From: an uncultured Desulfovibrio sp.
GTDB taxonomy: Bacteria; Desulfobacterota; Desulfovibrionia; Desulfovibrionales; Desulfovibrionaceae
Length of the DNA: 64,000 nt
Direction: 5' to 3'
Assembly (NCBI GenBank): GCA_913063155.1
Contig: CAJXYU010000002.1
Coordinates: 1 to 64,000, forward strand
The translations under genes and the position numbers were made by a program. Under the pieces are notes generated by a model. It was not told the DNA's origin. It did no database searches and saw only the letters and a program-made list of their open reading frames with translations. Shown here piece by piece: positions 1 to 9,537 of the stretch; within the stretch, counting starts at the first letter, position 1; each line of letters starts with the position of its first letter.

Positions 1-79
1 TCTTGGACATTATTGGAAGTCCTCCTCGTCGTTGGACTCCACCTTAATGACCTGTCTAGAAAACCGCTACCACCTCTAT

Positions 80-112
80 ATCCCGCAATATACATAGTCG
101 GGATTTTTAATT
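80..112 (+). terminator. Rho-independent terminator of a gene to the left of the window
   Basis: A 6-bp stem (ATCCCG at 80-85 with CGGGAT at 99-104) is followed by a T-rich run. It probably ends a gene whose body lies outside the window; two reading frames stay open from base 1 to about this point, so the upstream frame cannot be chosen. Confidence 0.5.
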
Positions 113-821
113 TTTAGTGGTATTATAAAAAATAGGAAAATTATTTCCCCCAGATGTTCATAATTTGCAGTAGTTGCAAGATGCTGTGTGCGATGGTGGG
201 ACGAGTTTCTCGTGGGAGGAGATGATTTTTAGGGTGTAGGTGTTTTGTTGTTTCGTGTTCATTCTTTCTGGCCTGCCCCGTCAGGGCTCTCCAGTCATAC
301 AAGGTCGTGAATGCGGCAATCGGGCTGCTCAGATAGTCTTCGGCCATGCCTCTGAAGGGATACTCCCTGCGGGTGCTCTTTGTCTCCTGAGCAGACACTG
401 AGCTTGACCTCCAACCGCTTGATATGGGTATGCAGTGTGGCAAGCTCTTCCTGTAGTTCTTTTTTCTTGCTTTCGTCTTTGGATATTAGGCTAGGCTTTC
501 CCCTCCCTCAAAAGCTTTCCTGTGGAGATGCTCCATATGGGAAACGTGCCAGCCATATCGTTTTAAGCTGTCGTCTTCATCGTCCCGAGTAAGATTGCAT
601 AAAGGAGTCTCGCAACGACGTGTAAAAATGAAATTTCAGGAAATGTTATTTTGGGAAAATGGTGTTTGTCGTACAATTGCAGCCTGCCGCAATTTCTTAC
701 AATCCAGCATTCCGCCGGTGCGTTACGCAAGTGCTTTGCCTGCAAAGCCTCAAATGAATCCGCCTGATTGCCGAGCGGATCGCGTCGGGGCGGGGTGGAA
801 TTCATTTCTGGAGAAAAAGAT
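113..821. other. No gene called; possible decayed coiled-coil gene
   Basis: I see no convincing gene here. On the minus strand between about 520 and 330 one frame reads a charged, coiled-coil-like stretch (KKKELQEELATLHTHIKRLE), but it has no start codon with a ribosome site and soon stops. The neighbouring frame continues as unrelated sequence. It may be the remnant of a small gene. The last 100 bases are the leader of the proline dehydrogenase gene. Confidence 0.3.
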
Positions 822-1766
822 ATGCGGTTGTGGCGGAAGTTGATGATTGGTCTGGCAAGAAGCGAATCCATTACCGGGTTCATGCACGGTTCCCGGCTCA
901 TGAATCGTTTTTCACGGCAGTTCGTGGGCGGAGGAAATGCGCTTGAAGGTGTTCAGCGTGCCGACGAGCTTCGTAAGAGAGGGATCTCGGCGTCAATGTT
1001 CGTGCTGGGAGAGTATGAGGATACTGAAGAGCGCGTGCGCTCCATGGTGTCGGACCTGGAAGAGGTCTTTCCTCTTTTGCGGGAAGCCGGACTGGACCAG
1101 CATGTGTCCGTGGACCCCACTCAGATCGGATCAATGCTTTCATGGGAATCGTGCCGTGAGAATGCTGTCCGCTTGGGAGAAGAAATGGCGGGGCATGCTT
1201 CAGGCCGGTGCACTGCGCTTATGGTCGACATGGAAGACGCCTCGGTGACCGCCCCAACACTTGACCTGTATGCTGCGTTGAAGGACATGGGACTTCCTGT
1301 CGCAGTCACGGTTCAGGCGTACTTGCATCGGAGCAGGGAAGATATTGAAAATCTGGTTCAAGGTGGGGCCATGGTGCGCCTGGTCAAGGGGGCCTTTGCG
1401 GAAGACGGATCTGTCGCCCTCACGTCCCGAAAGGACATAGATGAGCGTTACCGGGAGTTGCTGGGGGTGCTCTTCAGCGACCAAGCCAGGGAGAGCGGGG
1501 TGTATCCGGTTATCGGCAGCCATGACCACAGGATGATCGAGCATGCGGTCAAGCTTGCCGATGAACGGGGATGGTCGCGAGAGCAATGGGAAGTGGAGAT
1601 GTTGTTGGGAGTGCGGCCGCAGTACCAGAGCGAGTTGGTGCGCCAGGGCGTTTCGTTGAGAGCGTACCTGCCCTATGGGCGCAAATGGTGGCCCTACAGC
1701 GTTCGCCGTATCGGTGAAAATCCTCGAAACCTGTGGTTTGTCGGTCGATCCGTTTTTGGCGTGTAG
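822..1766 (+). CDS. Proline dehydrogenase (FAD-dependent)
   Basis: This 314-residue protein matches single-domain proline dehydrogenases, which oxidise proline to pyrroline-5-carboxylate with FAD and pass the electrons to the quinone pool at the membrane. The TIM-barrel signatures are visible: DMEDAS near residue 135, VRLVKGAFAED near residue 185 (the family's VRLVKGAY strand), and the C-terminal YLPYGRKWWPYSVRRIGE helix that closes over proline. An upstream in-frame GTG-type start is possible, but the ATG at 822 has GGAG eight bases before it. The gene stands alone and has its own terminator at 1843. No pyrroline-5-carboxylate dehydrogenase is adjacent, so the second step of proline breakdown must be encoded elsewhere. 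Confidence 0.93.
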   Translation: MRLWRKLMIGLARSESITGFMHGSRLMNRFSRQFVGGGNALEGVQRADELRKRGISASMFVLGEYEDTEERVRSMVSDLEEVFPLLREAGLDQHVSVDPTQIGSMLSWESCRENAVRLGEEMAGHASGRCTALMVDMEDASVTAPTLDLYAALKDMGLPVAVTVQAYLHRSREDIENLVQGGAMVRLVKGAFAEDGSVALTSRKDIDERYRELLGVLFSDQARESGVYPVIGSHDHRMIEHAVKLADERGWSREQWEVEMLLGVRPQYQSELVRQGVSLRAYLPYGRKWWPYSVRRIGENPRNLWFVGRSVFGV

Positions 1767-1842
1767 CGCATTGATCCTGTCATCATGCTGTTTTTCCGCC
1801 CTGTGTGAATTGTCGATGTTCTTCAGTCAATCAGTCATGATA

Positions 1843-1877
1843 AAGGCTCAGAAGAATTTTTTTTGAGCCTTCTTTTT
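1843..1877 (+). terminator. Terminator of the proline dehydrogenase gene
   Basis: The stem AAGGCTCA (1843-1850) pairs with TGAGCCTT (1864-1871) and is followed by CTTTTT. It lies 77 bases after the stop codon. Confidence 0.8.
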
Positions 1878-2059
1878 GTGGAATATACAAATTAAAATCA
1901 GGTTGACATCCAGGGAGGCAGAGCACGATTCTCTCCTTTGAATTCTTGATTTTGTGTTGCATTCCTTTCATAATATTCATTGAAGTCTGGTGATTGTCTT
2001 GCCTTCGAACGGCTCGTTGGGAGTTCCTGATGAAAATCGAAATGTGGATGATGTTTTTT

Positions 2060-2097
2060 AGGGAAAGGCCCGGTTTGCACTGATGCTGACCGGGCTT
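2060..2097 (-). terminator. Terminator-like hairpin of the hybrid histidine kinase gene
   Basis: GCCCGGT (2068-2074) pairs with ACCGGGC (2089-2095), extended by AA/TT pairs. Read on the minus strand it follows the kinase stop codon by about 50 bases, and a T-rich stretch comes after it. The 14-base loop is long for a terminator. The rest of the gap 1878-2145 shows no gene. Confidence 0.5.
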
Positions 2098-2145
2098 TAC
2101 GCTGCGATGAGGATGCTCCGCTTCCATTGCCGCCATGGGGAGAGG

Positions 2146-4437
2146 TCAATCCGGACTTTCGGCAACCAGTACCCGGTTGATGACGTCCATGAGTCGTTCC
2201 ATGTTTACCGGTTTGGCAAGGTAGTCGTCGGCGCCGGCGGCGAGAAAGGTGTTCCTGTCGTTTTCCGAGGCAAAGGCGGTGAGAGCCACGATCGGAACGT
2301 GATTATGCCGGTCGTCTGCCCGGATGGCCTTTATGGCTTCAAGTCCATCCATGACCGGCATCTGGATATCCATCAGGATCAATGCATAATCCTTGCCGTC
2401 GAGCTGTTGCAGCGCCTCGGCGCCGTTTTCCACACTATCCACGCGATAACCGACTTCTTCCAGGAGAGCCCGGATGGCCATTCGGTTGATCCTGTCGTCT
2501 TCCGCCAGAAGGATCGAAGATTCGACCGGATCGGCGGCGCAGGGAGTTTCTGTCGTGAGTAAAGGAATGGGGTCGGGCGTCTGCCTTGCCTGGAAAGGAA
2601 GGCATACATGGAATGTGGAGCCTTGCCCGAAAGTGCTGTCCACAGCAAGGGTTCCGCTCATCAGGAGCACCAGTTGCCGGACGATGGACAAGCCGAGTCC
2701 AGCTCCCTGATATTTTCTTTCGAATCCTTCGTCAGCCTGGGTGAACGCTTCAAAGAGAGAGTCGATATAGTCGTCCTCGATGCCGATACCGGTGTCGGAG
2801 ATGGAAAACAGGATCCGGTAGTGTTCGGGCGTATTGTCGGGGAGAGGAGACACTTCCAGGCGGATGTGTCCTTTCTCTGTGAATTTGATCGCATTTCCCA
2901 CCAGGTTGTTGAGAATTTGCTGCATGCGGACGGGGTCGCCGAAGAGATGATTTTCGGTTGCATCGCCTATGGCTACTTCCAGGGACAATCCCTTTTCCTG
3001 ACAGGACGAGCTGAACAGTTGTTCGACAAAGGAAAGAGCCTCCCGCAGGTCGAATGTTTTCTCCGATAAACCGAGCGCGCCGGACTCAATTCTGGTCAGG
3101 TCCAGAATGTCGCTGAGAAGGGAGGCCAGCCTTTCGGCGGACTGCACGGCCAACTCGACATATTCCTTTTGCATGTCACTGAGCCGGGTGGTGATGAGGA
3201 GTTGATGCATGCCCATGATTCCGGTCAACGGCGTCCTCAGCTCATGACTCATGTTTGCCAGGAAGATTGTTTTGGCGTGATTGGCGGATTCCGCTTTGGC
3301 CTTTTCCTCCAACAGCTCCGACTGCTTTTGCAGCAGTTGTTCATGCGCAAGGTTCAGTTTGCCGACCATTTCGTTGTAGGCCACACCGATGTCCAAAAAC
3401 TCCTGCGGGAGCTGCTCTATGCCCATGGCTGTGCCGAATTCGCCTTTTCCGAGTTTGTTGAACGCCTGTCTGAACCGTTCCTTGGCGGCTTCGAACAGGG
3501 CGTCCCGGGGCAGGACGGTCATGCAAAGCCAATCCGTGGAATTCAGATAGACCCAGTACAGCAGGAACTCTGTTGAATTGCTTCTGATCGTGCAGCCCGC
3601 CTCCTGGGCATACAGTTCCTGCAGATTCAAGCCTGCAAAAGCCTCGTGAAGTTCCTCGAACGATATGAGGGACGATTCCCCTTTATCCATGTCTTTACTG
3701 AAAATACCGTGGCTGCTGGCGATGACCATGCCCTCCCGCTGTACCACGCAGGTCATCTGTGATTCCCTTGCCGGAGTGAGAACCAGTGGACGAACCAGGC
3801 TGTCCACCAACAGATCGATGCTCCAGAGGCCGACGAATTCGTCATCCAGGTATACCGGAATGGAACCTGCGACGATCAATCCCTGCCCAGCATAGTCGAC
3901 ATGCGGGGGAGACCACCGCACTTCCCGTTGAGGATTCGCTTCCGGGGCCACGGAGAGGTACGTATGATACTCGGACCATTGAAAATCAGGCGTGATGGCC
4001 GTGATTTGATCAATGAAGGGGTATTGCAGGGCCGTGCCGGTGACATCCTGGTAGTATATCCAGACCGCGCCGGGTAACCGTTGGTGCAGGGCCATGAGTA
4101 TCGGCCCCATGTTCCTGTGGCAGAACATCCGATACCGTGCGTCAGGGGCGTTTCGTTTTTTCGAGGGCCATGAGAAGCTCAAGGTTTCCTCGGGAAGCGT
4201 TTTGCCGCGAAAAGCGGCGAGGTTGGGCAGACTTTGATAGAACCCGTCTTCATCCACCCCGAAACCGTCGGTTTCGAGCCAGGCGTGTATCTCTCGTTCA
4301 TCATGGGGGTTGTGCTGAAACAATGTGTGGGTAAGGCAGGAAAGATAATGAAGGATGTCTTCGACTCGGTCCAGTTCGCAGGAAATGCCCCGTGCGACGA
4401 TTTTGAGTTGAGTCTGTATGCGTTCTAACTCAAGCAT
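2146..4437 (-). CDS. Hybrid sensor histidine kinase with Cache-like sensor and C-terminal receiver
   Basis: This 763-residue signalling protein has, in order, a Cache-like sensor region (about residues 100-290), a linker coiled coil (about 340-395), a HisKA dimerisation domain with the phosphoacceptor His near residue 397 in NMSHELRTPLTG, a HATPase_c domain (NAIKFTEKGH, DTGIGI, GAGLGLSIV) and a receiver domain from about 635 with LLAEDDRINR and phosphoacceptor Asp in LILMDIQMPVMDG. I find no clear transmembrane segment, although Cache domains are normally periplasmic, so the protein is probably cytosolic or peripheral. AAGGAAAA precedes the ATG. No output regulator is adjacent; the upstream gene on the same strand is an antiporter 255 bases away. 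The ligand is unknown. Confidence 0.9.
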   Translation of the reverse strand: MLELERIQTQLKIVARGISCELDRVEDILHYLSCLTHTLFQHNPHDEREIHAWLETDGFGVDEDGFYQSLPNLAAFRGKTLPEETLSFSWPSKKRNAPDARYRMFCHRNMGPILMALHQRLPGAVWIYYQDVTGTALQYPFIDQITAITPDFQWSEYHTYLSVAPEANPQREVRWSPPHVDYAGQGLIVAGSIPVYLDDEFVGLWSIDLLVDSLVRPLVLTPARESQMTCVVQREGMVIASSHGIFSKDMDKGESSLISFEELHEAFAGLNLQELYAQEAGCTIRSNSTEFLLYWVYLNSTDWLCMTVLPRDALFEAAKERFRQAFNKLGKGEFGTAMGIEQLPQEFLDIGVAYNEMVGKLNLAHEQLLQKQSELLEEKAKAESANHAKTIFLANMSHELRTPLTGIMGMHQLLITTRLSDMQKEYVELAVQSAERLASLLSDILDLTRIESGALGLSEKTFDLREALSFVEQLFSSSCQEKGLSLEVAIGDATENHLFGDPVRMQQILNNLVGNAIKFTEKGHIRLEVSPLPDNTPEHYRILFSISDTGIGIEDDYIDSLFEAFTQADEGFERKYQGAGLGLSIVRQLVLLMSGTLAVDSTFGQGSTFHVCLPFQARQTPDPIPLLTTETPCAADPVESSILLAEDDRINRMAIRALLEEVGYRVDSVENGAEALQQLDGKDYALILMDIQMPVMDGLEAIKAIRADDRHNHVPIVALTAFASENDRNTFLAAGADDYLAKPVNMERLMDVINRVLVAESPD

Positions 4438-4692
4438 GGTTTTCCTTCCCTGCGATATTGTCTGCTCCGGCCTATTCTATCGATACGCCCCGGTGTGCGG
4501 TGATGATATTATTATCCTGGAGAGGGGGGGATGGCCGATGCAGGAGGTGAGGATTGTCGGTGTGCTTCCCAGGGTGTCGGAAGTTGAAATATTCTTATGG
4601 GAAGACAGTCGGGCGCAAACGGTCAGGCCAGCCTCATGTCCTTCCTCCTCTGATGGATTCGGAAACATTGGGGGCATGTATTTGTCCTGTGT

Positions 4693-5949
4693 TCAGTCCT
4701 TCCGTCTTTTCCTGTTGGCGGCTTGGCATATCTGCAGGAACTCATCTCTTCCGCAGCCGGTATGGATGGCCCATTTCAAACCGAACGGAGCCATGAGAGT
4801 GGTCACGAATGCCATGAGCACCAGGGCGGAAAACTGTATTTCCGTGAGCAGCGGGGTGGCGATGATACCGGCGTTCATGAGCGCGTTGCTGTGATTCAGG
4901 GCAATGGCTGCAACAACCAGTTCCACGGCTCCGCGCCCGTTCATCCCGAAACCGACGATGACCGATTCCCATGCGGACAGGCCAAAAGGCCTGGCCGCAA
5001 CACCGCACCCCAGGAGTTTTCCAACCACAGCCGCTCCGATGAGCACCAGCGTGAAGATTGCGAAGTCCCATGAAGCTATGAATTTGATGTGAAATGAGAG
5101 CGTCGCAAAGAATATCGGCACCAGGCTGCCGTAGCTGAGGCCGTAAAAACGATCGAAAATGGCGTTGTGAACAGCTTCGTCATAAAAGGATTCGTGTTGC
5201 ATGAGTTGTCCTGCCAGGAATGCGCCGATGACCATGTGCAGCCCCGCCATTTCGGCCAGAAAGGCCATGAAAAGGGCCACCAGCATCGCCAGAAGAAAGG
5301 CCTGGGCCTCCATCTTGTGGAATTTCAGACGCAGTTTGGGAACCAGCCAGTTTCCCAGGTAGAATGTCCCCGCAAAGAAAATCGTCACCTTGAAAAGGAC
5401 CAGAAGCATGGCGACGACGTCGAAAGCGCCGTTTCTGGTGATGCCGAGCAGGACGGACAGCCCCAGGAGTGAAAGGATGTCGTCCACAATGGCCGCACCG
5501 ATGATGATGTGCCCGACTCGGCTGTTCGCCAAACCCATGTCGTGCAGGATGACGGACTGCACCGCTATGGCGGTTATGGATAATCCCAGACCCACGAACA
5601 GACCTTGGTACAGGGTGCCGTCAAAAAGCATGCATATGCCGACGCCGAGTGCAAAGGGCAATACAAAGCCGAAGACCGCCACGACGATGGATGTGGCGGC
5701 ATGTTCCAGCATGCCGTGTATGTCCAGTTCCATGCCCGTGTGGAACATGACCAGAAAGATTCCTATTTCCGCGAAAAGCGTCAGGGCCTCGGAGGGAGCG
5801 ATGAGGCCCAGCACCGGAGGGCCGAGAAGCATCCCGGCCAGGAGTTGGCCGATCATGGAGGGAAGGCCGAACCGTTTGAACAGACTGCCTATGACCCAAC
5901 TGCAGACCAGGATGAGCACCAGGTCCATGAGCAACTTGGTTGTTATCAC
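4693..5949 (-). CDS. Cation:proton antiporter, Kef/CPA2 type
   Basis: This polytopic membrane protein of about 418 residues has roughly 12 hydrophobic segments and belongs to the Na+/H+ exchanger family of the Kef/CPA2 branch. The N-terminal GLPSMIGQLLAGMLLGPPVL and FHTGMELD segments are typical of the family. The membrane Asp pair region is GAAIVDDILSLLGLSVL. It lacks the C-terminal RCK/TrkA-N domain of true KefB/KefC proteins, so it should exchange a monovalent cation for protons without nucleotide gating. An upstream TTG is in frame, but GGAGG five bases before the GTG at 5949 favours that start. The transported ion cannot be read from the sequence. Confidence 0.88.
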   Translation of the reverse strand: MITTKLLMDLVLILVCSWVIGSLFKRFGLPSMIGQLLAGMLLGPPVLGLIAPSEALTLFAEIGIFLVMFHTGMELDIHGMLEHAATSIVVAVFGFVLPFALGVGICMLFDGTLYQGLFVGLGLSITAIAVQSVILHDMGLANSRVGHIIIGAAIVDDILSLLGLSVLLGITRNGAFDVVAMLLVLFKVTIFFAGTFYLGNWLVPKLRLKFHKMEAQAFLLAMLVALFMAFLAEMAGLHMVIGAFLAGQLMQHESFYDEAVHNAIFDRFYGLSYGSLVPIFFATLSFHIKFIASWDFAIFTLVLIGAAVVGKLLGCGVAARPFGLSAWESVIVGFGMNGRGAVELVVAAIALNHSNALMNAGIIATPLLTEIQFSALVLMAFVTTLMAPFGLKWAIHTGCGRDEFLQICQAANRKRRKD

Positions 5950-6146
5950 TGCCACCTCCAACGGTATTGCCAGAGATTATCTTATACACTCGAAATCGGT
6001 ATTTTGGAACGCTGTTCAAGTGGTCGCTGTAAAGGCGTTCGCCTGATATCCGCCGGACAGGGAAAGGCCCCCAGCGGCATGTCGGATGTCTTATTGGGTG
6101 CGGGTATCTGTGGACAGCCGGGCAAGGCGTGTTATGATGGCCTGTA

Positions 6147-6929
6147 ATGAAATACGACCATTTTCTCCGGTATATCTGCCCCGGACTCGGGCTCAACTGG
6201 CGTAAATACCGTCGCAAAGGAGCCCGGCGAGGAGTTATGACCCGTATGACCGAGCTTGGAATTGCCTCCTTCGAAAGCTACGCCGACCACATACGCCTTC
6301 ATCCGGAGGAAGGAGAGCGCCTCCCGGACATCATGCATATCACGGTGACCCGTTTTTACCGCGATGCGACGTGCTGGGAGGGGCTCGGCCGGGTGATGCC
6401 CGGATTGGCGGCTTCAGGGCGGAAGGTTCGCTTTCTCAGCGCCGGATGCTGCGGTGGGGAGGAACCGTATACGCTGGCCATCGCATGGAAGGAACTGTTT
6501 GAGGAGCGTTTCGGTCCGGCCGATATTCTTGCCGTGGATATGGACGAGGCCGGGCTGGAGCGCGCCCGGAAGGCTGTTTACGACAAACGCTCCCTTCGGG
6601 AGTTGCCCGATGCCTGGCGCGAGAGGTGGTTCATTGCATCGGGAAGGCGGTTGCATCTGTCGCCGGAAATAATGAGCATGGTCCGTTTCGAACGGTTGCA
6701 TCTCGTCAATGATGCATTGCCCGGGTCGTTCGATCTTATCATGTGCCGCAACCTGTTTTTTACATATTTTACTGAAGATCGGAGGTTCAGGGCCGCCCTC
6801 GTTTTATGGGAGGCCCTCCGGCCCGGCGGAGCGCTCATGATCGGCGAAAAGGAGGGACTGGGCCCGAGAGAGTTGGACATCTTCACCCCTTGGCCCGGAG
6901 CTCGTTGTTTTTTCCGGAGAGCGGCGTGA
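6147..6929 (+). CDS. CheR-type SAM-dependent protein methyltransferase
   Basis: This 260-residue protein has the full CheR layout: an N-terminal helical domain, then a Rossmann methyltransferase domain with the SAM-binding loop FLSAGCCGGEEPYTLAI near residue 95, the acidic loop ILAVDMDEAGLERA, and FDLIMCRNLFFTYF, equivalent to the family's CRN...YF motif. CheR enzymes methylate glutamates of chemoreceptors using S-adenosylmethionine. No receptor, CheB or other chemotaxis gene is nearby, so this is probably one of the stand-alone CheR-like proteins whose target is unknown. The ribosome site is weak. The next gene, an acyl-CoA synthetase, follows on the same strand after 79 bases and could be co-transcribed. 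Confidence 0.85.
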   Translation: MKYDHFLRYICPGLGLNWRKYRRKGARRGVMTRMTELGIASFESYADHIRLHPEEGERLPDIMHITVTRFYRDATCWEGLGRVMPGLAASGRKVRFLSAGCCGGEEPYTLAIAWKELFEERFGPADILAVDMDEAGLERARKAVYDKRSLRELPDAWRERWFIASGRRLHLSPEIMSMVRFERLHLVNDALPGSFDLIMCRNLFFTYFTEDRRFRAALVLWEALRPGGALMIGEKEGLGPRELDIFTPWPGARCFFRRAA

Positions 6930-7008
6930 CGAGGTGATGTCGGCATCTGAAGTTACAGGGGAGCGGTTTTTCGGATAAATTTTCATCATGTACCATCCGG
7001 AGAGCAAG

Positions 7009-8811
7009 ATGATGGCGGGCGAGCCGAGCTATATCATTTTTCAAGCGGCAGGGGGGCTGCACGGCCTTTTTCGGGAACGGGTCGAACGGACTCCGGAGCG
7101 GGAGGCGTACCGGTGCTTTTCTCCTGAAACGGCGTCCTGGAGAAGCATCCGTTGGCGGGAAATGGGGGATATGCTTCGTTTTTGGAAGGCCGCCTTGAGG
7201 CAGGAAGGGCTGCACCCGGGAGAACGGGTGGCCATAATGCTCAGAAATTGTCTTGAGTGGGTGCTGTTCGATCAGGCCTCCCTGGCGATGGGGTTGGTCG
7301 TCGTTCCGTTGTACGTGAATGACAGACCGGAGAACTGTGCCTACATTCTGGAACAGACACGGGCGCGGCTCCTGCTTGTTGAGAATCAGGCGCAATGGCG
7401 GAGGATCGAGAAAACGGATGCGGCGCTGGAGCATCTCACAAGGGTTGTCACTCTTCAGCCGGCCGGAGCCGGTGACGGACGCCTCCGTGTCCGGGAGCTT
7501 GATCGATGGTTGCCCGGTCGGGCCGAGGATATCCCGGTCCATGCGTGTGGAGCGGACGATCTGGCCACCATCGTTTATACCTCGGGCACGACCGGTCCCC
7601 CAAAGGGTGTCATGCTGAGCCATGCCAACATTCTCTCCAACTGTCGCGCCGCACTTCAGGAACTTGTCGTCTATTCGGACGACCTGTTTCTTTCCTTCCT
7701 TCCCCTGTCTCACATGTTTGAACGGACCGCAGGTTATTACATCCCGATCATGTCTGGGGCATGCGTCGCTTTCGCCCGTTCCATTCAGGAACTGGCTGTC
7801 GACATGAGAACGGTGAAACCGACGGTTCTCGTTTCTGTCCCACGCATCTTTGAACATATTTATTCGAAGATCCAATCGCGGCTGAAAAGGCGCTCTGCTC
7901 TGGCCCGCCTGCTGCTGACGTTCACCGCCAAGGTCGGCTGGCGCCGGTTTCAGTTCCTGCAAAAACAAGCGCCTTGGAGTTTTCAGCTGCTGCTGTGGCC
8001 GATTCTGAAGCACTTTGTCGCGGACAGGATTACGGCCCGCCTGGGGGGCAGACTTCGTCTGGCCGTGAGCGGTGGGGCCCCTCTTTTTCCGGCGCTCGCT
8101 CAGTTTTTCATCGGAATGGGGCTGCCGATCATCCAGGGGTACGGGTTGACCGAAACAAGCCCCATTGTCTCCTTCAACCGCCCCGAATCCAATGTCCCCG
8201 GCAGCGTCGGTTACCCTCTTGCCGGGCTGGAAGTAAAAACGACAGGCGAGGGGGAACTGTTGGTCAAAGGGCGGAATGTCATGCTCGGCTATTGGGGAAA
8301 CCCGGCGGCGACGGCTGAGACCATTGACACCGAAGGGTGGTTGCATACGGGTGACCAAGTGGAGGTCGATGAGACCGGCCGTGTCTTCATTACCGGCAGG
8401 CTGAAGGAAATCATTGTCCTCCTCAACGGCGAGAAGGTCCCGCCCGAGGATCTGGAAATGGCCATTGCGATGGACCCCCTTTTCGATCAGGTTCTGATCA
8501 TTGGGGATAATCGCTCTTACCTCTCGGCCATAACCGTTTTGAACGAGGAGAGTTGGAAAGAGTGGGTGCGTTCCCTTGGACGGAATGTGGACGATCAGAC
8601 CCTGATCGGTGATCGCGAAATACAGTCCCGTCTGCTGCGCAGGATCAGCGAGCGTCTTTCCTCTTTTCCGGGCTATGAAAAAGTACGCAGGGTCATCCCT
8701 TCCTTCAGCCCTTGGGAGATTCGGGATGGCCTGATCACTCCCACACTGAAGCCGTGCCGCAAGAAAATCGAGGCCCTTTTCGCCCAAGACATAGAAGCAT
8801 TGTACAAATGA
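7009..8811 (+). CDS. Long-chain fatty acid-CoA ligase (AMP-forming)
   Basis: About 600 residues long, this is a member of the ANL adenylating superfamily and resembles FadD15-type long-chain acyl-CoA synthetases. The P-loop-like motif YTSGTTGPPKGVMLSHAN lies near residue 190, the A5 motif GYGLTETSP near 380, and the A7/A8 segment WLHTGDQVEVDETGRVFITG followed by LKEIIVLLNGEK near 445-475. It activates a fatty acid with ATP and transfers it to CoA. The start at 7009 is chosen because GGAG lies six bases before it; an ATG at 6988 is in frame but lacks a ribosome site. A long open frame on the opposite strand is a codon-bias shadow. Confidence 0.92.
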   Translation: MMAGEPSYIIFQAAGGLHGLFRERVERTPEREAYRCFSPETASWRSIRWREMGDMLRFWKAALRQEGLHPGERVAIMLRNCLEWVLFDQASLAMGLVVVPLYVNDRPENCAYILEQTRARLLLVENQAQWRRIEKTDAALEHLTRVVTLQPAGAGDGRLRVRELDRWLPGRAEDIPVHACGADDLATIVYTSGTTGPPKGVMLSHANILSNCRAALQELVVYSDDLFLSFLPLSHMFERTAGYYIPIMSGACVAFARSIQELAVDMRTVKPTVLVSVPRIFEHIYSKIQSRLKRRSALARLLLTFTAKVGWRRFQFLQKQAPWSFQLLLWPILKHFVADRITARLGGRLRLAVSGGAPLFPALAQFFIGMGLPIIQGYGLTETSPIVSFNRPESNVPGSVGYPLAGLEVKTTGEGELLVKGRNVMLGYWGNPAATAETIDTEGWLHTGDQVEVDETGRVFITGRLKEIIVLLNGEKVPPEDLEMAIAMDPLFDQVLIIGDNRSYLSAITVLNEESWKEWVRSLGRNVDDQTLIGDREIQSRLLRRISERLSSFPGYEKVRRVIPSFSPWEIRDGLITPTLKPCRKKIEALFAQDIEALYK

Positions 8812-8882
8812 CGTGCAGTTCATGCATGCCGCCTCTTGCGAAAAGACGGTATCTGCTTATCTCCATACGTATTTATTTTTGA

Positions 8883-8899
8883 CGCCCCCTTGAGGGGCG
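8883..8899. repeat. Short GC-rich hairpin after the acyl-CoA ligase gene
   Basis: CGCCCC (8883-8888) pairs with GGGGCG (8894-8899) around a 5-base loop. It lies about 70 bases after the stop codon but has no T-run on either strand, so it is a processing or weak termination site at most. Confidence 0.4.
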
Positions 8900-9008
8900 G
8901 TTACAAGAGCGTGGGTTGATACACCATTTTTGAAAGCTTATTCCCTGGCTGGGTGTCCAGGAATTTTTTTTATGCGGTCCGGCAAGAACTTTTGAGGAGT
9001 CATAGAAA

Positions 9009-9458
9009 ATGGGCATGAAAATAGTAGCGGCAGTGAAAGATGATCATGCAGAGATCATCAAGGTATGGGAAGCTTCAGTCCGTGCCACACATCTTTTTTT
9101 GTCGGAAGAGGACATTCTGTTTCTCAGGCCGTTGGTCTTGAATGAATACCTGCCGGCCGTCGAACTCTATTGCGTAAAAGATGCGTCGACGAAAATTCAT
9201 GGCTTTTTGGGGGTGCTCGACGGAAAGGTCGAGATGCTGTTTCTCGATCCTCAAAGTCGCGGTAACGGACTGGGGAGGCTGTTGCTCGATTTTGCTGTGG
9301 AAAAACTGAGAGTCACCAAAGTGGATGTCAATGAGCAGAACCAAGCGGCGCTGAATTTCTATGAACATATGGGTTTCAAGGTCGTGGGCCGTTCTCCTGT
9401 GGACGGGACGGGAAAGCCGTTTCCCATCCTTCAGATGGAGTTGCGGTTACAAGAGTAG
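9009..9458 (+). CDS. GNAT-family N-acetyltransferase (YjaB-like)
   Basis: This 149-residue protein has a complete small GNAT fold. The acetyl-CoA pyrophosphate loop is visible as DPQSRGNGLGRLLLDFA (R/Q-x-x-G-x-G/A motif), and the C-terminal NEQNQAALNFYEHMGFK segment is the family's strand 5 and helix alpha-4. It resembles YjaB-type acetyltransferases, whose substrates are mostly unknown. The ATG at 9009 has GAGGAG nine bases upstream. The gene is monocistronic and ends at a strong terminator at 9513. Confidence 0.85.
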   Translation: MGMKIVAAVKDDHAEIIKVWEASVRATHLFLSEEDILFLRPLVLNEYLPAVELYCVKDASTKIHGFLGVLDGKVEMLFLDPQSRGNGLGRLLLDFAVEKLRVTKVDVNEQNQAALNFYEHMGFKVVGRSPVDGTGKPFPILQMELRLQE

Positions 9459-9512
9459 AATGAGACGAAAGCAACTGCTACCGTGCAGCAACGACTGCCG
9501 GGAAGACTCTGA

Positions 9513-9537
9513 GGCGGGATTTCGATCCCGCCTTTTT
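9513..9537 (+). terminator. Rho-independent terminator
   Basis: A perfect 8-bp stem GGCGGGAT / ATCCCGCC closed by a TTCG tetraloop and followed by TTTTT. It ends the preceding acetyltransferase gene. Confidence 0.92.

Noticed and set aside
141-443. A 100-codon minus-strand frame near the left edge
   Set aside because: It begins with TTG without a ribosome site, and its sequence resembles no family I know. It is at most a decayed fragment.
6883-8823. A 646-codon open frame on the minus strand opposite the acyl-CoA ligase gene
   Set aside because: It mirrors the codon bias of the strong plus-strand gene, and its translation has no family-like motifs. The same applies to long antisense frames opposite 38.7-40.5, 47.9-50.1 and 58.2-60.4 kb.
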